From: Streptomyces amritsarensis
GTDB taxonomy: Bacteria; Actinomycetota; Actinomycetes; Streptomycetales; Streptomycetaceae
Direction: 5' to 3'
Length of the DNA: 64,000 nucleotides
Assembly (NCBI RefSeq): GCF_001953875.1
Contig: NZ_MQUR01000019.1
Location: forward strand, 27,749-91,748
Positions 25,654-34,305 of the stretch are shown here, piece by piece; within the stretch, counting starts at the first letter, position 1; each line of letters begins with the position of its first letter. The notes under the pieces were generated by a model that made no database searches, was not told the DNA's origin, and saw only the letters and a list, made by a program, of their open reading frames with translations. A program made the position numbers and the translations under genes.

Positions 25654-26436
25654 TCAGTTCCAGGTCGCGGCGACCTTCCGGGTGTCCACGTGCATGCCCA
25701 GCGGTACCCGCCAGGCTTCCACGCACACCGTGTAGGTCTGCGTCCTGGAGGCTCCGCCCGCGATGGGCGCGGGCAGCGGCTGGGTCGTGGTGATCGTGGC
25801 CCAGTCGATGCCGAGGGCGCCGATGATGTGGGTCGCGAAGCTGACCGTGCCCGAACGGGCCGCGGTGGTGCCGGTGTTGGTGAAGGTCACCGTGACCCGC
25901 TCGCACCAGCGGTCGGCCGCGGCGGACCGGGCCGGGGCGGACAGCGTCAGCTGCGCCGGGGTGGCCGGGGGTGGCGCCGGGGGTGTCGTGCCGGGCTTTC
26001 CCGGAGGTCCGGTGGGGCTCGTCGGGCCCGTGGGACCGCCGGGGCCCGGCGGGTTCGTCGGCGTGCCGGGAGCGCCGGGTGGCGTGGGGGCACGGCCCGG
26101 GCCGGCGGGGCTGCCGGGGGCGCTCGCGGAGCCGCCGGGGGTGGTGCTCGCGGCTCCGGCCGGTGCGGGGCCGCCCGCGGTTCCCGATCCCGCGGGAGCG
26201 TTCGGCGTACCGGAGGACTCGGCGGATCCGCCCGTCGCGGACGGGTCGCCGAGCTGCTGGAATTCCACCTCGCCCCGCGGGGCGACGTTCTCCCCCGGGC
26301 CCCGTTCGGGGCCCGGGGCCGCGGCGCCCACGGCGGAGAAGCCCTCGCGCGCCGGACCGCCGCAGCCGGCGAGGCCGGCGGCGGCCGTGCAGCACAGGGC
26401 GAGCAGGGCGGTGGCCGCCCGCGGTCCCTTTCGCAT
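25654..26436 (-). CDS. Putative lipoprotein with Pro/Gly-rich spacer
   Basis: A 260-residue protein. A signal peptide ends in the lipobox LAGC (Cys24/25 lipidated). Then comes a 120-residue Pro/Gly/Ala/Ser/Thr spacer with many GPTGPT-like units, resembling a wall-spanning arm. The C-terminal domain, about 100 residues, is a beta-sandwich-like module with two cysteines (WCERVTVTFTNTGTTA and YTVCVEAWRV). Function unknown; surface display of the C-terminal domain is inferred. Monocistronic. The 183-nt gap upstream to the sigma gene holds no further recognisable feature. Confidence 0.75.
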   Translation of the reverse strand: MRKGPRAATALLALCCTAAAGLAGCGGPAREGFSAVGAAAPGPERGPGENVAPRGEVEFQQLGDPSATGGSAESSGTPNAPAGSGTAGGPAPAGAASTTPGGSASAPGSPAGPGRAPTPPGAPGTPTNPPGPGGPTGPTSPTGPPGKPGTTPPAPPPATPAQLTLSAPARSAAADRWCERVTVTFTNTGTTAARSGTVSFATHIIGALGIDWATITTTQPLPAPIAGGASRTQTYTVCVEAWRVPLGMHVDTRKVAATWN

Positions 26437-26619
26437 CGCGCCAGTGTTCCTGACGCTTCGTCAAATAGGAAGCGGTCGGCCCGGATCGTCCCCGAGGTCG
26501 TCCCTGGGGCCCGTCCCGCTGAGCGATCCGCGAAGCCGTCCGACCGTCCGGCCACGGCCGGTCAGCCGGTGAAACCGGCCGACCGGCCTGTGGGTTGCGG
26601 GTTGCCGGGTGTGTGCGCG

Positions 26620-27462
26620 TCAGTCCCCGATGAGGCCCACGCGCAGCTGCGCGAGCGTGCGCGTCAGCAGCCGGGAGACGTGCATCTGGGAGATGCCGAC
26701 CTCCTCGCCGATCTGCGACTGCGTCATGTTCGCGAAGAAGCGCAGCATGATGATCTGCCGCTCCCGGGGCGGGAGTTTGGCGAGCAGCGGCTTCAGGGAC
26801 TCGCGGTACTCGACGCCCTCCAGCGCGGTGTCCTCGTAGCCGAGGCGGTCCGCGAGCGAGCCCTCGCCGCCCTCGTCCTCCGGGGAGGGCGAGTCGAGCG
26901 AGGAGGCCGTGTAGGCGTTCCCGACGGCGAGGCCGTCGACGACGTCCTCCTCGGAGACGCCGAGCACGGCGGCGAGTTCCGGCACGGTCGGCGAGCGGTC
27001 CAGCTTCTGGGCGAGCTCGTCGCTGGCCTTGGTCAGCGCCAGGCGCAGCTCCTGGAGCCGGCGCGGGACGCGCACGGACCAGGAGGTGTCCCTAAAGAAT
27101 CGTTTGATCTCGCCCACGACGGTCGGCATGGCGAACGTCGGGAACTCCACGCCGCGTTCGCAGTCGAAGCGGTCGATCGCCTTGATCAGCCCGATGGTGC
27201 CGACCTGGACGATGTCCTCCATCGGCTCGTTGCGGCTGCGGAAGCGGGCGGCGGCGTACCGCACGAGGGGCAGGTTCAGCTCGATCAGGGTGTCGCGTAC
27301 GTAGGCCCGTTCCGGGCTGTCCGCGTCCAGGGTGGCAAGTCGCTGGAAGAGCGAGCGGGAGAGGGTGCGGGTGTCGATGGCTTCCGAGCGTTCGGACACT
27401 GCCGGCGGCGTCACGGGCTTTACGAGCGTGAGCACCTTGGAGCTGCCCTGGTCTACGGACAT
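26620..27462 (-). CDS. sigN: SigB/SigF-type RNA polymerase sigma factor (SigN-like)
   Basis: A 280-residue sigma factor. Region 2 is [33 protein letters not shown] spread over about 75-110, then region 3 (VPRRLQELRLALTKASDEL), and region 4 HTH ([22 protein letters not shown]). It is paralogous to the sigma factor 230 nt upstream on the same strand. The sigN name rests on gene order: in S. coelicolor sigN sits beside sigF, and SigN acts late in aerial development. No anti-sigma gene is adjacent. Confidence 0.88.
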   Translation of the reverse strand: MSVDQGSSKVLTLVKPVTPPAVSERSEAIDTRTLSRSLFQRLATLDADSPERAYVRDTLIELNLPLVRYAAARFRSRNEPMEDIVQVGTIGLIKAIDRFDCERGVEFPTFAMPTVVGEIKRFFRDTSWSVRVPRRLQELRLALTKASDELAQKLDRSPTVPELAAVLGVSEEDVVDGLAVGNAYTASSLDSPSPEDEGGEGSLADRLGYEDTALEGVEYRESLKPLLAKLPPRERQIIMLRFFANMTQSQIGEEVGISQMHVSRLLTRTLAQLRVGLIGD

Positions 27463-27634
27463 GCCACCCCCTTGAGGTCGCGGACGGTCGCGTACGGCGC
27501 GCCCGTCAGAGGAACGCAGCTTCCACCTGAATACCGGAGGCGGGGCCGCGGCAAACGCGGTTCACGCAGAATGTCACATGTCGGCAACACGCTGTAGCGC
27601 CATGTCGACATATATCTCCGACGACAGAAAGGGG

Positions 27635-27657
27635 CAGAACGTGATCAGCCCGTTCTG
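27635..27657 (-). terminator. Terminator between sigF-like and sigN-like genes
   Basis: Stem CAGAACG/CGTTCTG with a 9-nt loop. On the minus strand it is followed by CCCCTTT. It lies about 35 nt after the sigF-like stop. Confidence 0.6.
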
Positions 27658-27692
27658 TCGGGAAACGCGTGAATGATCTACACCCGTTCCGG

Positions 27693-28592
27693 TTACGCCT
27701 CGATCCTGTTTGCGGATCTCAGACGGGCGAAGCTCCGGGCGAGGAGGCGCGAGACATGCATCTGGGAGACGCCGAGCTCCGCACTGATCTGTGACTGCGT
27801 CAGGTTGTTGTAGTACCGCAGGAGCAGGATCCGCTGCTCGCGCTCGGGCAGTTGTACGAGGAGGTGGCGGACGAGGTCGCGGTGCTCGACCCCGGCCAGC
27901 TCCGGGTCCTCGTAGCCGAGGCGGTCCAGCAGGCCGGGCATGCCGTCGCCCTCCTGGGCGGCCTCCAGCGAGGTCGCGTGGTAGCTGCGGCCGGCCTCGA
28001 TGCAGGACAGCACCTCGTCCTCGGAGATGCGCAGGCGCTCGGCGATCTCGGCGGTGGTCGGGGTGCGGCCGTGGAGGGTGGTGAGGTCCTCGGTCGCGGC
28101 GTTGACCTGCACCCACAGCTCGTGGAGGCGGCGCGGCACGTGGACGGTGCGCACGTTGTCGCGGAAGTACCGCTTGATCTCGCCCACGACCGTCGGCATC
28201 GCGAAGGTCGGGAACTGTACCCCGCGGTCCGGGTCGAACCGGTCGATGGCGTTGATCAGTCCGATCGTCCCGACCTGGACGACGTCCTCCATCGGCTCGT
28301 TGCGGCTGCGGAAGCGGGCGGCCGCGTACCGGACCAGCGGGAGGTTCGCCTCGATCAGGGCCCCGCGCACCCGGGTGTGCTCGCTCGTGCCCGGCTGGAG
28401 GCCCTTCAGCTGGCCGAACAGGACCTGGGTGAGGGCGCGGGTGTCCGCGCCCCGGCTCGGGGGTCTCGGGGCCGCCGGGGGCTCCTCGGGCGGCTGCCCC
28501 TGGCGGGTCCCGTTCCGGGGTTCCTGCTGGGGTGGCACCTGGGGGTCCTGCTGGGGCGGCACTTGAGGCGCAGTACTGGCCGGCACGGTCAC
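27693..28592 (-). CDS. sigF: Sporulation sigma factor SigF
   Basis: A 299-residue SigB/F/G-type sigma factor. A Pro/Gln-rich N-terminal extension (first roughly 45 residues, with [14 protein letters not shown] repeats) precedes regions 2-4 ([61 protein letters not shown]). The C-terminal end [10 protein letters not shown] closely resembles S. coelicolor SigF as I remember it. SigF acts late in spore maturation. GTG start. Separately terminated from the sigN-like gene, so the two are probably independently regulated. Confidence 0.9.
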   Translation of the reverse strand: MTVPASTAPQVPPQQDPQVPPQQEPRNGTRQGQPPEEPPAAPRPPSRGADTRALTQVLFGQLKGLQPGTSEHTRVRGALIEANLPLVRYAAARFRSRNEPMEDVVQVGTIGLINAIDRFDPDRGVQFPTFAMPTVVGEIKRYFRDNVRTVHVPRRLHELWVQVNAATEDLTTLHGRTPTTAEIAERLRISEDEVLSCIEAGRSYHATSLEAAQEGDGMPGLLDRLGYEDPELAGVEHRDLVRHLLVQLPEREQRILLLRYYNNLTQSQISAELGVSQMHVSRLLARSFARLRSANRIEA

Positions 28593-28734
28593 GCCACCCC
28601 TTCAGTCAACTCATCCGTCAAAAGCGGTCATAGCATCACAAGAGATGTGCACTGTGTGCAAGCACCGTATATCGCCGTGTTGAGGGCAAGTTGGGCATAT
28701 CCGGGCATTATGCCCGGCGGTGGGTACGCAAAAG

Positions 28735-28757
28735 CCCCCCACCCGTCGAGTGGGGGG
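28735..28757 (-). terminator. Terminator of the small membrane-protein gene
   Basis: CCCCCCAC/GTGGGGGG stem with a 7-nt loop, followed on the minus strand by GCTTTTGC. It lies 33 nt after the stop at 28790. Confidence 0.75.
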
Positions 28758-28789
28758 CCGGAAGTCCGGGAACCGCTTCGGCGTATGGG

Positions 28790-28951
28790 TCAGCGCACCA
28801 GTTCGGTTATGAACTCGCCGATGCCGGAGGCGGCATCCGATATCCCCTGGAAGCCTATTTCCACGATTTCGGCGGCTCGCTTCGGCTGGGTGATGATCAC
28901 GAAGAGGGCGAATACGGTGAGGGCACCCGTGATGAGCTTCTTGGTGTCCAC
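28790..28951 (-). CDS. Small membrane protein (53 aa)
   Basis: A GTG-initiated 53-residue protein. After the start it reads DTKKLITGALTVFALFVII, one membrane helix, followed by an amphipathic tail (AAEIVEIGFQGISDAASG). GGGGAGG lies about 10 nt upstream of the GTG. Longer readings of the same frame begin upstream of this ribosome site and look non-coding. Function unknown; the compact form with its own terminator suggests a real conserved Streptomyces gene. Confidence 0.7.
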   Translation of the reverse strand: MDTKKLITGALTVFALFVIITQPKRAAEIVEIGFQGISDAASGIGEFITELVR

Positions 28952-29104
28952 GTGCGGGCGGCCTCCCCAACCGGTCCTTGCAAGTCGGGTGAGTCTAACC
29001 GGTCGGGATAGGGCACTCACCTGTCCTTTAAGGACCAAGGGCCCGCTGCTCCAGGCCTTTTGCCGGGGCGCCGGCGGTCGTAGGGGGCGCACGATGGAGG
29101 GGAG

Positions 29105-29292
29105 CCCACCGGTTCTGGCAGGAAACCGGTGGGTGAGGGACAGGGCCTCACTGCGGGGTCCGGGCCGCGAGCTTCCCCCTGACTGCGGCCCGGGCCGGCG
29201 GGCCCGTCCTCGTCGGGGGAAGCGGCTTGTCCCCCCGATGCCGCTTCCCCCGTCCCACGCGTCGAAGGTCCCGATCCAGGTCGGGGCCTTCG
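29105..29292 (+). ncRNA. Candidate structured sRNA with C-rich loops (6C-like)
   Basis: Hairpins in order: CCCACCGGTT/AACCGGTGGG (29105-29133); a 12-bp stem from 29157 to 29196 with a 16-nt loop containing CCCCC; a perfect 12-bp stem GGGGGAAGCGGC/GCCGCTTCCCCC (29215-29251) whose loop contains CCCCCC; and a terminator-like stem (29263-29292). Two adjacent hairpins with C5-C6 loops recall the actinobacterial 6C RNA motif. Strand and expression are not proven; the order with a terminator at the right end favours the plus strand. Confidence 0.3.
29263..29292. terminator. Terminator between sRNA region and secreted-protein gene
   Basis: A 12-bp stem (CGAAGGTCCCGA with TCGGGGCCTTCG, one G-U) and a 6-nt loop. 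It lies 26 nt beyond the minus-strand stop at 29319 and could also end a plus-strand RNA. Confidence 0.7.
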
Positions 29293-29318
29293 CAGCGTTC
29301 CCGTCCGCGCGGCCGCGC

Positions 29319-29615
29319 CTACTGGATGGCGCCGGCCAGGTCCGTGAGGGGCTGTACGGGGGCGATGACGGGCGCCAGCTGGTTGGGCAGGTCCGCCAGC
29401 GCGTTGAGCCCGTTCGCGCCGTCGCCGACCTTCCCCACGACCTCCTGGACGGAGGCGGGCTGGGCCCCCGCGGGCGTCCCGGGCGACGGGATCGGCACGT
29501 CCGGGAGGGTCAGCGGGGAGATCGGGGCCGTGTCCGCTGAGGCGGCGGGTGCGGCGAGGCCCGCGGCGGCCCCCGCGAGGGCGAAGGCGGCGAGGATGCG
29601 CTGGGTCTTGGTCAT
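29319..29615 (-). CDS. Small secreted protein
   Basis: A 98-residue protein with a clear signal peptide (TKTQRILAAFALAGAAAGLAA, then PAASADTA, cleavage after ASA). The mature part of about 65 residues is Pro-rich and then a helical region (VQEVVGKVGDGANGLNALADL). No cysteines and no sortase motif. It resembles the many small secreted Streptomyces proteins of unknown function. Monocistronic with its own terminator; a tRNA-Ser lies upstream. Confidence 0.7.
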   Translation of the reverse strand: MTKTQRILAAFALAGAAAGLAAPAASADTAPISPLTLPDVPIPSPGTPAGAQPASVQEVVGKVGDGANGLNALADLPNQLAPVIAPVQPLTDLAGAIQ

Positions 29616-29738
29616 GCCGTGACAACGGCCGAGGGGGCGGGCGGTCACGCCGCTGTCCTCCGGAGAGCCGATCGGGAACGTCCCCGCCGACGACCGGGAA
29701 CACCTCGGAACACACCCCGGGATACCCCCGGGATACGC

Positions 29739-29772
29739 CGAGAGCCCCGACCCTTGCGGGGCGGGGCTCTCG
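29739..29772 (-). terminator. Terminator of tRNA-Ser(CGA)
   Basis: CGAGAGCCCCG/CGGGGCTCTCG stem with a 12-nt loop, starting 8 nt beyond the tRNA 3' end. Confidence 0.8.
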
Positions 29773-29779
29773 ATCGAAG

Positions 29780-29864
29780 CGGTAGTGGAGGGATTTGAAC
29801 CCCCGATGGGTTGCCCCATACTCGCTTTCGAGGCGAGCTCCTTCGGCCACTCGGACACACTACC
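29780..29864 (-). tRNA. tRNA-Ser (CGA)
   Basis: An 85-nt class II tRNA. Acceptor GGTAGTG/CACTACC, anticodon stem CTCGC/GCGAG around CGA, long variable arm, T-arm GGGGGTTCAAATCCCTC. CCA not encoded. Confidence 0.95.
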
Positions 29865-30007
29865 GAGATGGATCCTAGCCTAAGGAACCCCATCCGCTGA
29901 AATCGGTATGCCCGGGGGTGTCCCGGCGGGGGCGCGCAGACTGCTCGCAGGCCGCTCGGAGCCGGTGCGGCAAGGGTCCGGGAGGGCCGGGAGGTCCTGC
30001 CGGGGCC

Positions 30008-30073
30008 GGTGCGGCGGGCGTTCGGGGGCCTGCCGGAGTCGGTGCGGCGGGCGTTCGGGGCGCTGCCGGGTCC
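30008..30073. repeat. Two tandem 33-bp repeats downstream of tadA
   Basis: Units 30008-30040 and 30041-30073, both starting GGTGCGGCGGGCGTTCGGGG. They lie in the GC-rich 222-nt gap between tadA and tRNA-Ser. No gene is supported there. Confidence 0.7.
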
Positions 30074-30086
30074 GGTCCGGCACGGT

Positions 30087-30575
30087 TCACAGGTCGCGGA
30101 AGAAGTCCGTCAGCTGCCGCGCGCACTCGTCGGCGAGCACCCCGCGCACCACCTCCGGCCGGTGGTTGAGCCTGCGGTCCCGTACGAGGTCCCACAGCGA
30201 GCCGGCGGCGCCGGCCTTCTCGTCGTCCGCGCCGTAGACGACGCGGGCGACCCGTGACTGCACGAGCGCGCCCGCGCACATCACGCACGGCTCCAGGGTG
30301 ACCACGAGGGTGCACCCCGGAAGCCGCCATTCCCCGAGTGCGGCGGCGGCCCTGCGCAGCGCCAGGACCTCGGCGTGCGCCGTGGGGTCGCCGCTCGCCT
30401 CGCGCTCGTTGTACCCGGTGGCGAGGATTTCGCCGTCCGGGCCCAGTACGACGGCGCCGACCGGCACATCGCCGGCCGGCACCGCCCGGGCGGCCTCCTG
30501 GAGCGCCAGGCGCATGGAGGCCCGCCACGGGTCCCGTACGGGATCGACGGGATCGGTGGTGTTCGTGGTGAGCAC
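30087..30575 (-). CDS. tadA: tRNA adenosine(34) deaminase TadA
   Basis: A 162-residue zinc deaminase. Catalytic HAE (His67, Glu69) and PCVMC (Cys97, Cys100) are present. It converts A34 to inosine in tRNA-Arg(ACG), which is encoded in this window at 11864. GTG start at 30575 overlapping the stop of the upstream gene (TAGTG), so translation is coupled. A start at Met21 would give the more usual length, and the first 20 residues are not conserved in the family. Partner gene directly upstream. Confidence 0.93.
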   Translation of the reverse strand: MLTTNTTDPVDPVRDPWRASMRLALQEAARAVPAGDVPVGAVVLGPDGEILATGYNEREASGDPTAHAEVLALRRAAAALGEWRLPGCTLVVTLEPCVMCAGALVQSRVARVVYGADDEKAGAAGSLWDLVRDRRLNHRPEVVRGVLADECARQLTDFFRDL

Positions 30576-31123
30576 TAGCGGACGGCCTCCAGGACCTCGG
30601 TGGCGCCGAGGGAGTCGGCGATCTCCGAGAGCGCGTCCCCGTCCAGGGTCATCAGTTGCTTGTTGGTCACGCCGAGGTCGTCCAGCAGCCGGGGGTCGCC
30701 GAGCGGACCGGCCGGTACCGGCTCGGAGCCGGCCCCGCGCTCCCCGTCCTCGTCGGCGTCCTCGTCCGTGAACGCGGCGATGGATTCCTCCTCGCCGTCC
30801 TCGGTGCCGTCCAGGTCCAGCTCGTCGAGTTCGTCGTCCTCCTCATCGCTGCCCAGCAGCTCTTTGGTCAGCATCGAGCCGTAGGAGCTGCGGGCGGCCG
30901 CGGCGGCGTTCGACACGAAATACCGCGGGTCCTCCTCGCCGTCCACGCGGACGACGCCGAACCAGGCGTCCTCCTGCTCGATGAGGGCGACCACCGTGTC
31001 GTCGTCGACAGCGGCGGAACGGGCGAGATCGATCAGATCACTGAGGGACTCGACGTCGTCGAGTTCCATGTCGCTCGCTTCCCACCCGTCTTCGGTGCGC
31101 GCGAGCAGTGCGGCGAAATACAC
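30575..31123 (-). CDS. tRNA adenosine deaminase-associated protein
   Basis: A 182-residue protein of the actinobacterial family found beside tadA. The N-terminal half is globular (YFAALLARTEDGWEASDMELDD, then AWFGVVRVDGEEDPRYFVS). A highly acidic Asp/Glu stretch follows (about 95-130), and then a helical C-terminus. GTG start at 31123 with GGGAG about 7 nt upstream. Function unknown; the coupling and family association suggest it assists TadA. The 293-nt gap upstream to the small basic gene shows nothing I can call. Confidence 0.85.
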   Translation of the reverse strand: MYFAALLARTEDGWEASDMELDDVESLSDLIDLARSAAVDDDTVVALIEQEDAWFGVVRVDGEEDPRYFVSNAAAAARSSYGSMLTKELLGSDEEDDELDELDLDGTEDGEEESIAAFTDEDADEDGERGAGSEPVPAGPLGDPRLLDDLGVTNKQLMTLDGDALSEIADSLGATEVLEAVR

Positions 31124-31416
31124 CGTGACTCTCCCACTGGTCTTAGGCGTGCCGGTTGGAGGTCCCCCCGGCCGGAGGTTGGAGCGGAACGGCCGTGCTG
31201 CTCGCCGCCCTGCCCCGCCCAATCGGCATCGTGGCAGAAACAGCGGCGTTGCGAGAGGTCTTCCGCGCTTGCGTCGTGCCGCGCCGTGTCCCGGCGGGGC
31301 CGGTGCGGGGCCGTGGCGCCGGGCCGTCACGGGGTGGCGGAGGCCGCGCCGGTTGCCCGGCGGGTCGCTCGTGTCGCGCGGGCGACACCCCGGATCACGA
31401 CCGGATCGCCTCCGGG

Positions 31417-31596
31417 TCACCAGCGGAATGTGCGCATCCGCATCTGCTGGCGCATACGGGCCGCGCGGGCGCGGCGGGGCTGTACGCGATCGCGCAGGGC
31501 GCGGGCCTCCATCAGGTCACGCAGGAACTGCGCGCGGCGTGCTCGGCGCTGGGCCGCGGTCTCCGGAGTGTCGTCGCTCGGCTGCGTGTCGGGCAT
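31417..31596 (-). CDS. Small Arg-rich protein (59 aa)
   Basis: A 59-residue very basic protein: an acidic start (MPDTQPSDDTPETAAQ), then a helical Arg-rich body (RRARRAQFLRDLMEAR, RDRVQPRRARAARMRQQ) ending MRTFRW. I recall similar short proteins ending in this aromatic motif across Streptomyces. It may bind nucleic acid, by charge alone. The ribosome site is weak. Lies between the USP gene and the tadA pair, same strand. Confidence 0.6.
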   Translation of the reverse strand: MPDTQPSDDTPETAAQRRARRAQFLRDLMEARALRDRVQPRRARAARMRQQMRMRTFRW

Positions 31597-31680
31597 CGGC
31601 CACCACCCTGGGCTGGTCGGTCGTTTCCCCCTGCACCCACCTTCCCCCGGACAGGGCGTTTGATGCCACCCCCCTGCAGG

Positions 31681-32634
31681 TCAGACGTCGTCCTCCAGGG
31701 TCGGGACGATCGCCACCGGGCCGTGCGCGTGGTGCAGTACGGCATGGGCCACCGAGCCGATCTGCAGGGACATGGCGGTGCGCCTGGGGTGGTGGCGGCC
31801 GACCACCACCAGGGCCGCGGACCGGGAGGCGTCGACCAGCCGGCCCGCCGGGTCGCCGGGGACGGCGGCCTGCTCGACGGGGACGTCCGGGTAGCGTGCG
31901 CGCAGCGGCTCCAGCCGCCGTGTCTGGGAGCGGAGCATCTCCCGCTCGGCCGGTACGCCGTCCCCCTCGTCGGCGAGGCCCTCCGGCGGGATCACCTCGA
32001 AGGGCCGGTCGATCACCAGGGCCGGCGCGGGCGGGACGGCGTACGCGGAGACCACCTGGACGGTGGTCCCCCGCACGGCCGCCTCCGCGAAGGCGAAGGA
32101 CAGTACGTCGTCGGGCGTCTCGGCGGCGTGCAGCCCGAGGACGACGCGTCCGGCGGACTGCTGCGGGGCGGTCGTCCCCGGGGCGCGCTCGGCGTGGCGC
32201 TCGGCGTGCGGGACCACCACCACGGGGCACGGCGCGGTCGAGGCCACCGCCCTGCTGCTCGATCCGAGCAGCAGGCTGGCGAAGCCGCCGCGGCCCCGTG
32301 AGCCCATCACGAGCATCAGGGCTCCCGACCCGATCACCCGCAGTGCTTCGGGGACGGAGCCCTCCAGCGACTCGTACCGGACCCCGTCGGGCAGGGCCGG
32401 CCCTTCGCCGATCATGCTCCGTACCCAGTCGTGGACGGGGTCGGGGTACTCCTTCGGCTCGGAGGCGTCGTGCAGCGACGCCCGGCGGCCCGCGTAGAGC
32501 TGGGCGTGATCGGGCAGTACATGGGCGACGAGGAGACCGGTACCGTGCCGCAGGGCGGCGCCCCGCGCCCATTGGAGGGCTTTGAGGCTGTGCTCGGACC
32601 CGTCGACGGCTGCGATCACCGGTGCGTTGCTCAC
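31681..32634 (-). CDS. Universal stress protein with two tandem USP domains
   Basis: A 317-residue protein. USP domain 1 is about 1-145, with the ATP-binding glycine motif VMGSRGRGGFASLLLGSSS. Domain 2 is about 160-315, where the loop reads VVGRHHPRRTAMSLQIGSVAHAVL and lacks the canonical G-x2-G-x9-G(S/T) spacing, so only domain 1 may bind ATP. Cytoplasmic stress or dormancy protein. It is divergent from upp, sharing a 162-nt upstream region. Confidence 0.9.
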   Translation of the reverse strand: MSNAPVIAAVDGSEHSLKALQWARGAALRHGTGLLVAHVLPDHAQLYAGRRASLHDASEPKEYPDPVHDWVRSMIGEGPALPDGVRYESLEGSVPEALRVIGSGALMLVMGSRGRGGFASLLLGSSSRAVASTAPCPVVVVPHAERHAERAPGTTAPQQSAGRVVLGLHAAETPDDVLSFAFAEAAVRGTTVQVVSAYAVPPAPALVIDRPFEVIPPEGLADEGDGVPAEREMLRSQTRRLEPLRARYPDVPVEQAAVPGDPAGRLVDASRSAALVVVGRHHPRRTAMSLQIGSVAHAVLHHAHGPVAIVPTLEDDV

Positions 32635-32796
32635 CAGTCCAGCGTGCTGGGCGTCCGGGCGGGTCGCATCCGCAGGTCGTGGGGGCGTGGCCGCCGCCGG
32701 GGACGCGAACGGGCTGTTTCAGCGCGTAGCCTTTTGGGTGCAGGTCGCGTCGTGCGGCCGTTTTTGCTGGTCGCAGGCTGAGTTTTGGAGGATGTT

Positions 32797-33432
32797 GTGC
32801 GTTTGCAGGTCGTCGATCACCCCTTGGTGGCGCACAAACTCACCACCCTGCGCGACAAGCGCACCGATTCCGCCACTTTCCGGCGGCTGGCCGACGAGCT
32901 GGTGACCCTGCTCGCGTACGAGGCCACCCGTGACGTGCGCACCGAGCAGGCCGACATCGAGACGCCGGTCGCCCCGACCACGGGCGTGAAGCTCTCCGCG
33001 CCGCGGCCGCTGATCGTCCCGATCCTGCGGGCCGGCCTCGGCATGCTCGACGGCATGGTGCGGCTGCTGCCGACCGCCGAGGTGGGCTTCATGGGCATGG
33101 TCCGCAACGAGGAGACGCTCGAGGCCTCCACGTACGCGACCCGCATGCCGGAGGACCTCTCCGGACGCCAGGTCTACGTCGTGGACCCGATGCTCGCCAC
33201 CGGCGGCACGCTGGTCGCGGCGATCCAGGAACTGATCAAGCGCGGCGCCGACGACGTCACGGCCGTGGTGCTGCTGGCCGCGCCCGAGGGCGTCGAGGTC
33301 ATGGAGCGCGACCTGGCGGGCACGCCGGTGACGGTCGTGACGGCCGCGGTGGACGAGCGGCTCAACGAGCACGGCTACATCGTGCCGGGCCTGGGCGACG
33401 CCGGCGACCGCATGTACGGCTCGGCGGAGTAG
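32797..33432 (+). CDS. upp: Uracil phosphoribosyltransferase
   Basis: A 211-residue enzyme of pyrimidine salvage: uracil + PRPP to UMP. The PRPP-binding loop [13 protein letters not shown] (about 128-140) and the C-terminal uracil-binding region [15 protein letters not shown] are intact. GTG start at 32797 with a perfect GGAGG 5 nt upstream; an in-frame ATG 12 nt earlier overlaps that ribosome site. Monocistronic, ending in a hairpin shared with the convergent LytR_C gene. Confidence 0.95.
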   Translation: MRLQVVDHPLVAHKLTTLRDKRTDSATFRRLADELVTLLAYEATRDVRTEQADIETPVAPTTGVKLSAPRPLIVPILRAGLGMLDGMVRLLPTAEVGFMGMVRNEETLEASTYATRMPEDLSGRQVYVVDPMLATGGTLVAAIQELIKRGADDVTAVVLLAAPEGVEVMERDLAGTPVTVVTAAVDERLNEHGYIVPGLGDAGDRMYGSAE

Positions 33433-33446
33433 TCCCGGGGCGGCCC

Positions 33447-33477
33447 GGCGGCCGGCCCGTCCAGCGGTCCGGCCGCC
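33447..33477. terminator. Terminator between upp and LytR_C gene
   Basis: GGCGGCCGG/CCGGCCGCC stem with a 13-nt loop, between convergent genes. Confidence 0.65.
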
Positions 33478-33529
33478 TCCGGTTCCCCGGGGCCGCCGGA
33501 GCCGCCGCAGCGTCGGCTCCTTCGCGGGC

Positions 33530-34213
33530 TCAGCAGTTCTTGGCGGGCGCGGGCGCGGGGTTGGCCAGGAGGGCCAGCGCCTTGTCCGCGTCCTCCTTCG
33601 TGCTGAGCTCCTTGAAGGCGTCGCCCAGGATCAGGTCGACGTCCGCGGTCTCACGGGTGTCGGTCTGCTGGGTGGTCCCGGGGAGCTGGGTGCCCAGTAC
33701 GGCGAAGACGGCCTTGTCGGTCGTCGGGGAGCCCAGCAGTATCCCGGTGCCGGGGACCTTCTTGTCGAAGTCGGCCGGGGCGTTGCCGACGGTGCCGATG
33801 AGGAACCCGCGTTTGGCGAGTTCGTCGCCGACGGCCTTGGCCAGGCCCGCGCGCGGGGTCGCGTTGTAGACGTTGACCGTGATCGTGCCGGGCTGGGGGA
33901 GCACGACCGCCGGTTTGGCGGGGGCGGACGCCGTGGCGGCGGCGGGGGCCGCGGGAGCACCGCCCTTGGCGGCGGACCCGGGTGACTTCGTCGGGCAGTC
34001 CTTGGCACCGGCAGCTGTGTTCCGCTTGGGGCCATCGCCCCGGAACACGCCGATGAGCTGCAGTGCCCCGTAGCCGACCAGGGCAAGCGCGAGGACCGAG
34101 CCGAGCACGGCGAGGACGATCCGACGTCGGCTCCGCTTACGGCTCATGCGGGGGTAGGCGGTCCCCGTGACGCGGTACTTACCGCCCATGCCGGGGGGAG
34201 TGAGCATGCTCAT
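33530..34213 (-). CDS. LytR C-terminal-domain membrane protein
   Basis: A 227-residue protein. A basic cytoplasmic stretch (MSRKRSRRR), one membrane helix (IVLAVLGSVLALALVGYGALQLI), an Ala/Pro linker, then a LytR_C domain (about 130-215; TITVNVYNATPRAGLAKAVGDELAKRGF). It lacks the LCP catalytic domain, so it is an accessory wall-associated protein, not a ligase. Start at 34213 or two codons later; the ribosome site is weak for both. Convergent with upp; same strand as the 98-aa protein upstream. Confidence 0.82.
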   Translation of the reverse strand: MSMLTPPGMGGKYRVTGTAYPRMSRKRSRRRIVLAVLGSVLALALVGYGALQLIGVFRGDGPKRNTAAGAKDCPTKSPGSAAKGGAPAAPAAATASAPAKPAVVLPQPGTITVNVYNATPRAGLAKAVGDELAKRGFLIGTVGNAPADFDKKVPGTGILLGSPTTDKAVFAVLGTQLPGTTQQTDTRETADVDLILGDAFKELSTKEDADKALALLANPAPAPAKNC

Positions 34214-34305
34214 GGGCGCAGCGTAGTGCGACCCGGTGGCGATGCCTACTAAATGATCTGCTGATAGGTCAATGGTGACCCGAAAGGCGCAATCTACGCG
34301 AAGCG

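Larger units (their letters stand above)
28952..29318. other. 367-nt structured intergenic region
   Basis: No credible coding sequence. It contains three or four strong hairpins in tandem (29105-29133, 29157-29196, 29215-29251, 29263-29292); see the ncRNA entry. Confidence 0.7.

Noticed and set aside
29880..30083. Small minus-strand frame with repeated PERPPHR units after tadA
   Set aside because: The repeat peptide simply mirrors the 33-bp DNA tandem repeat; no start signal or family resemblance.
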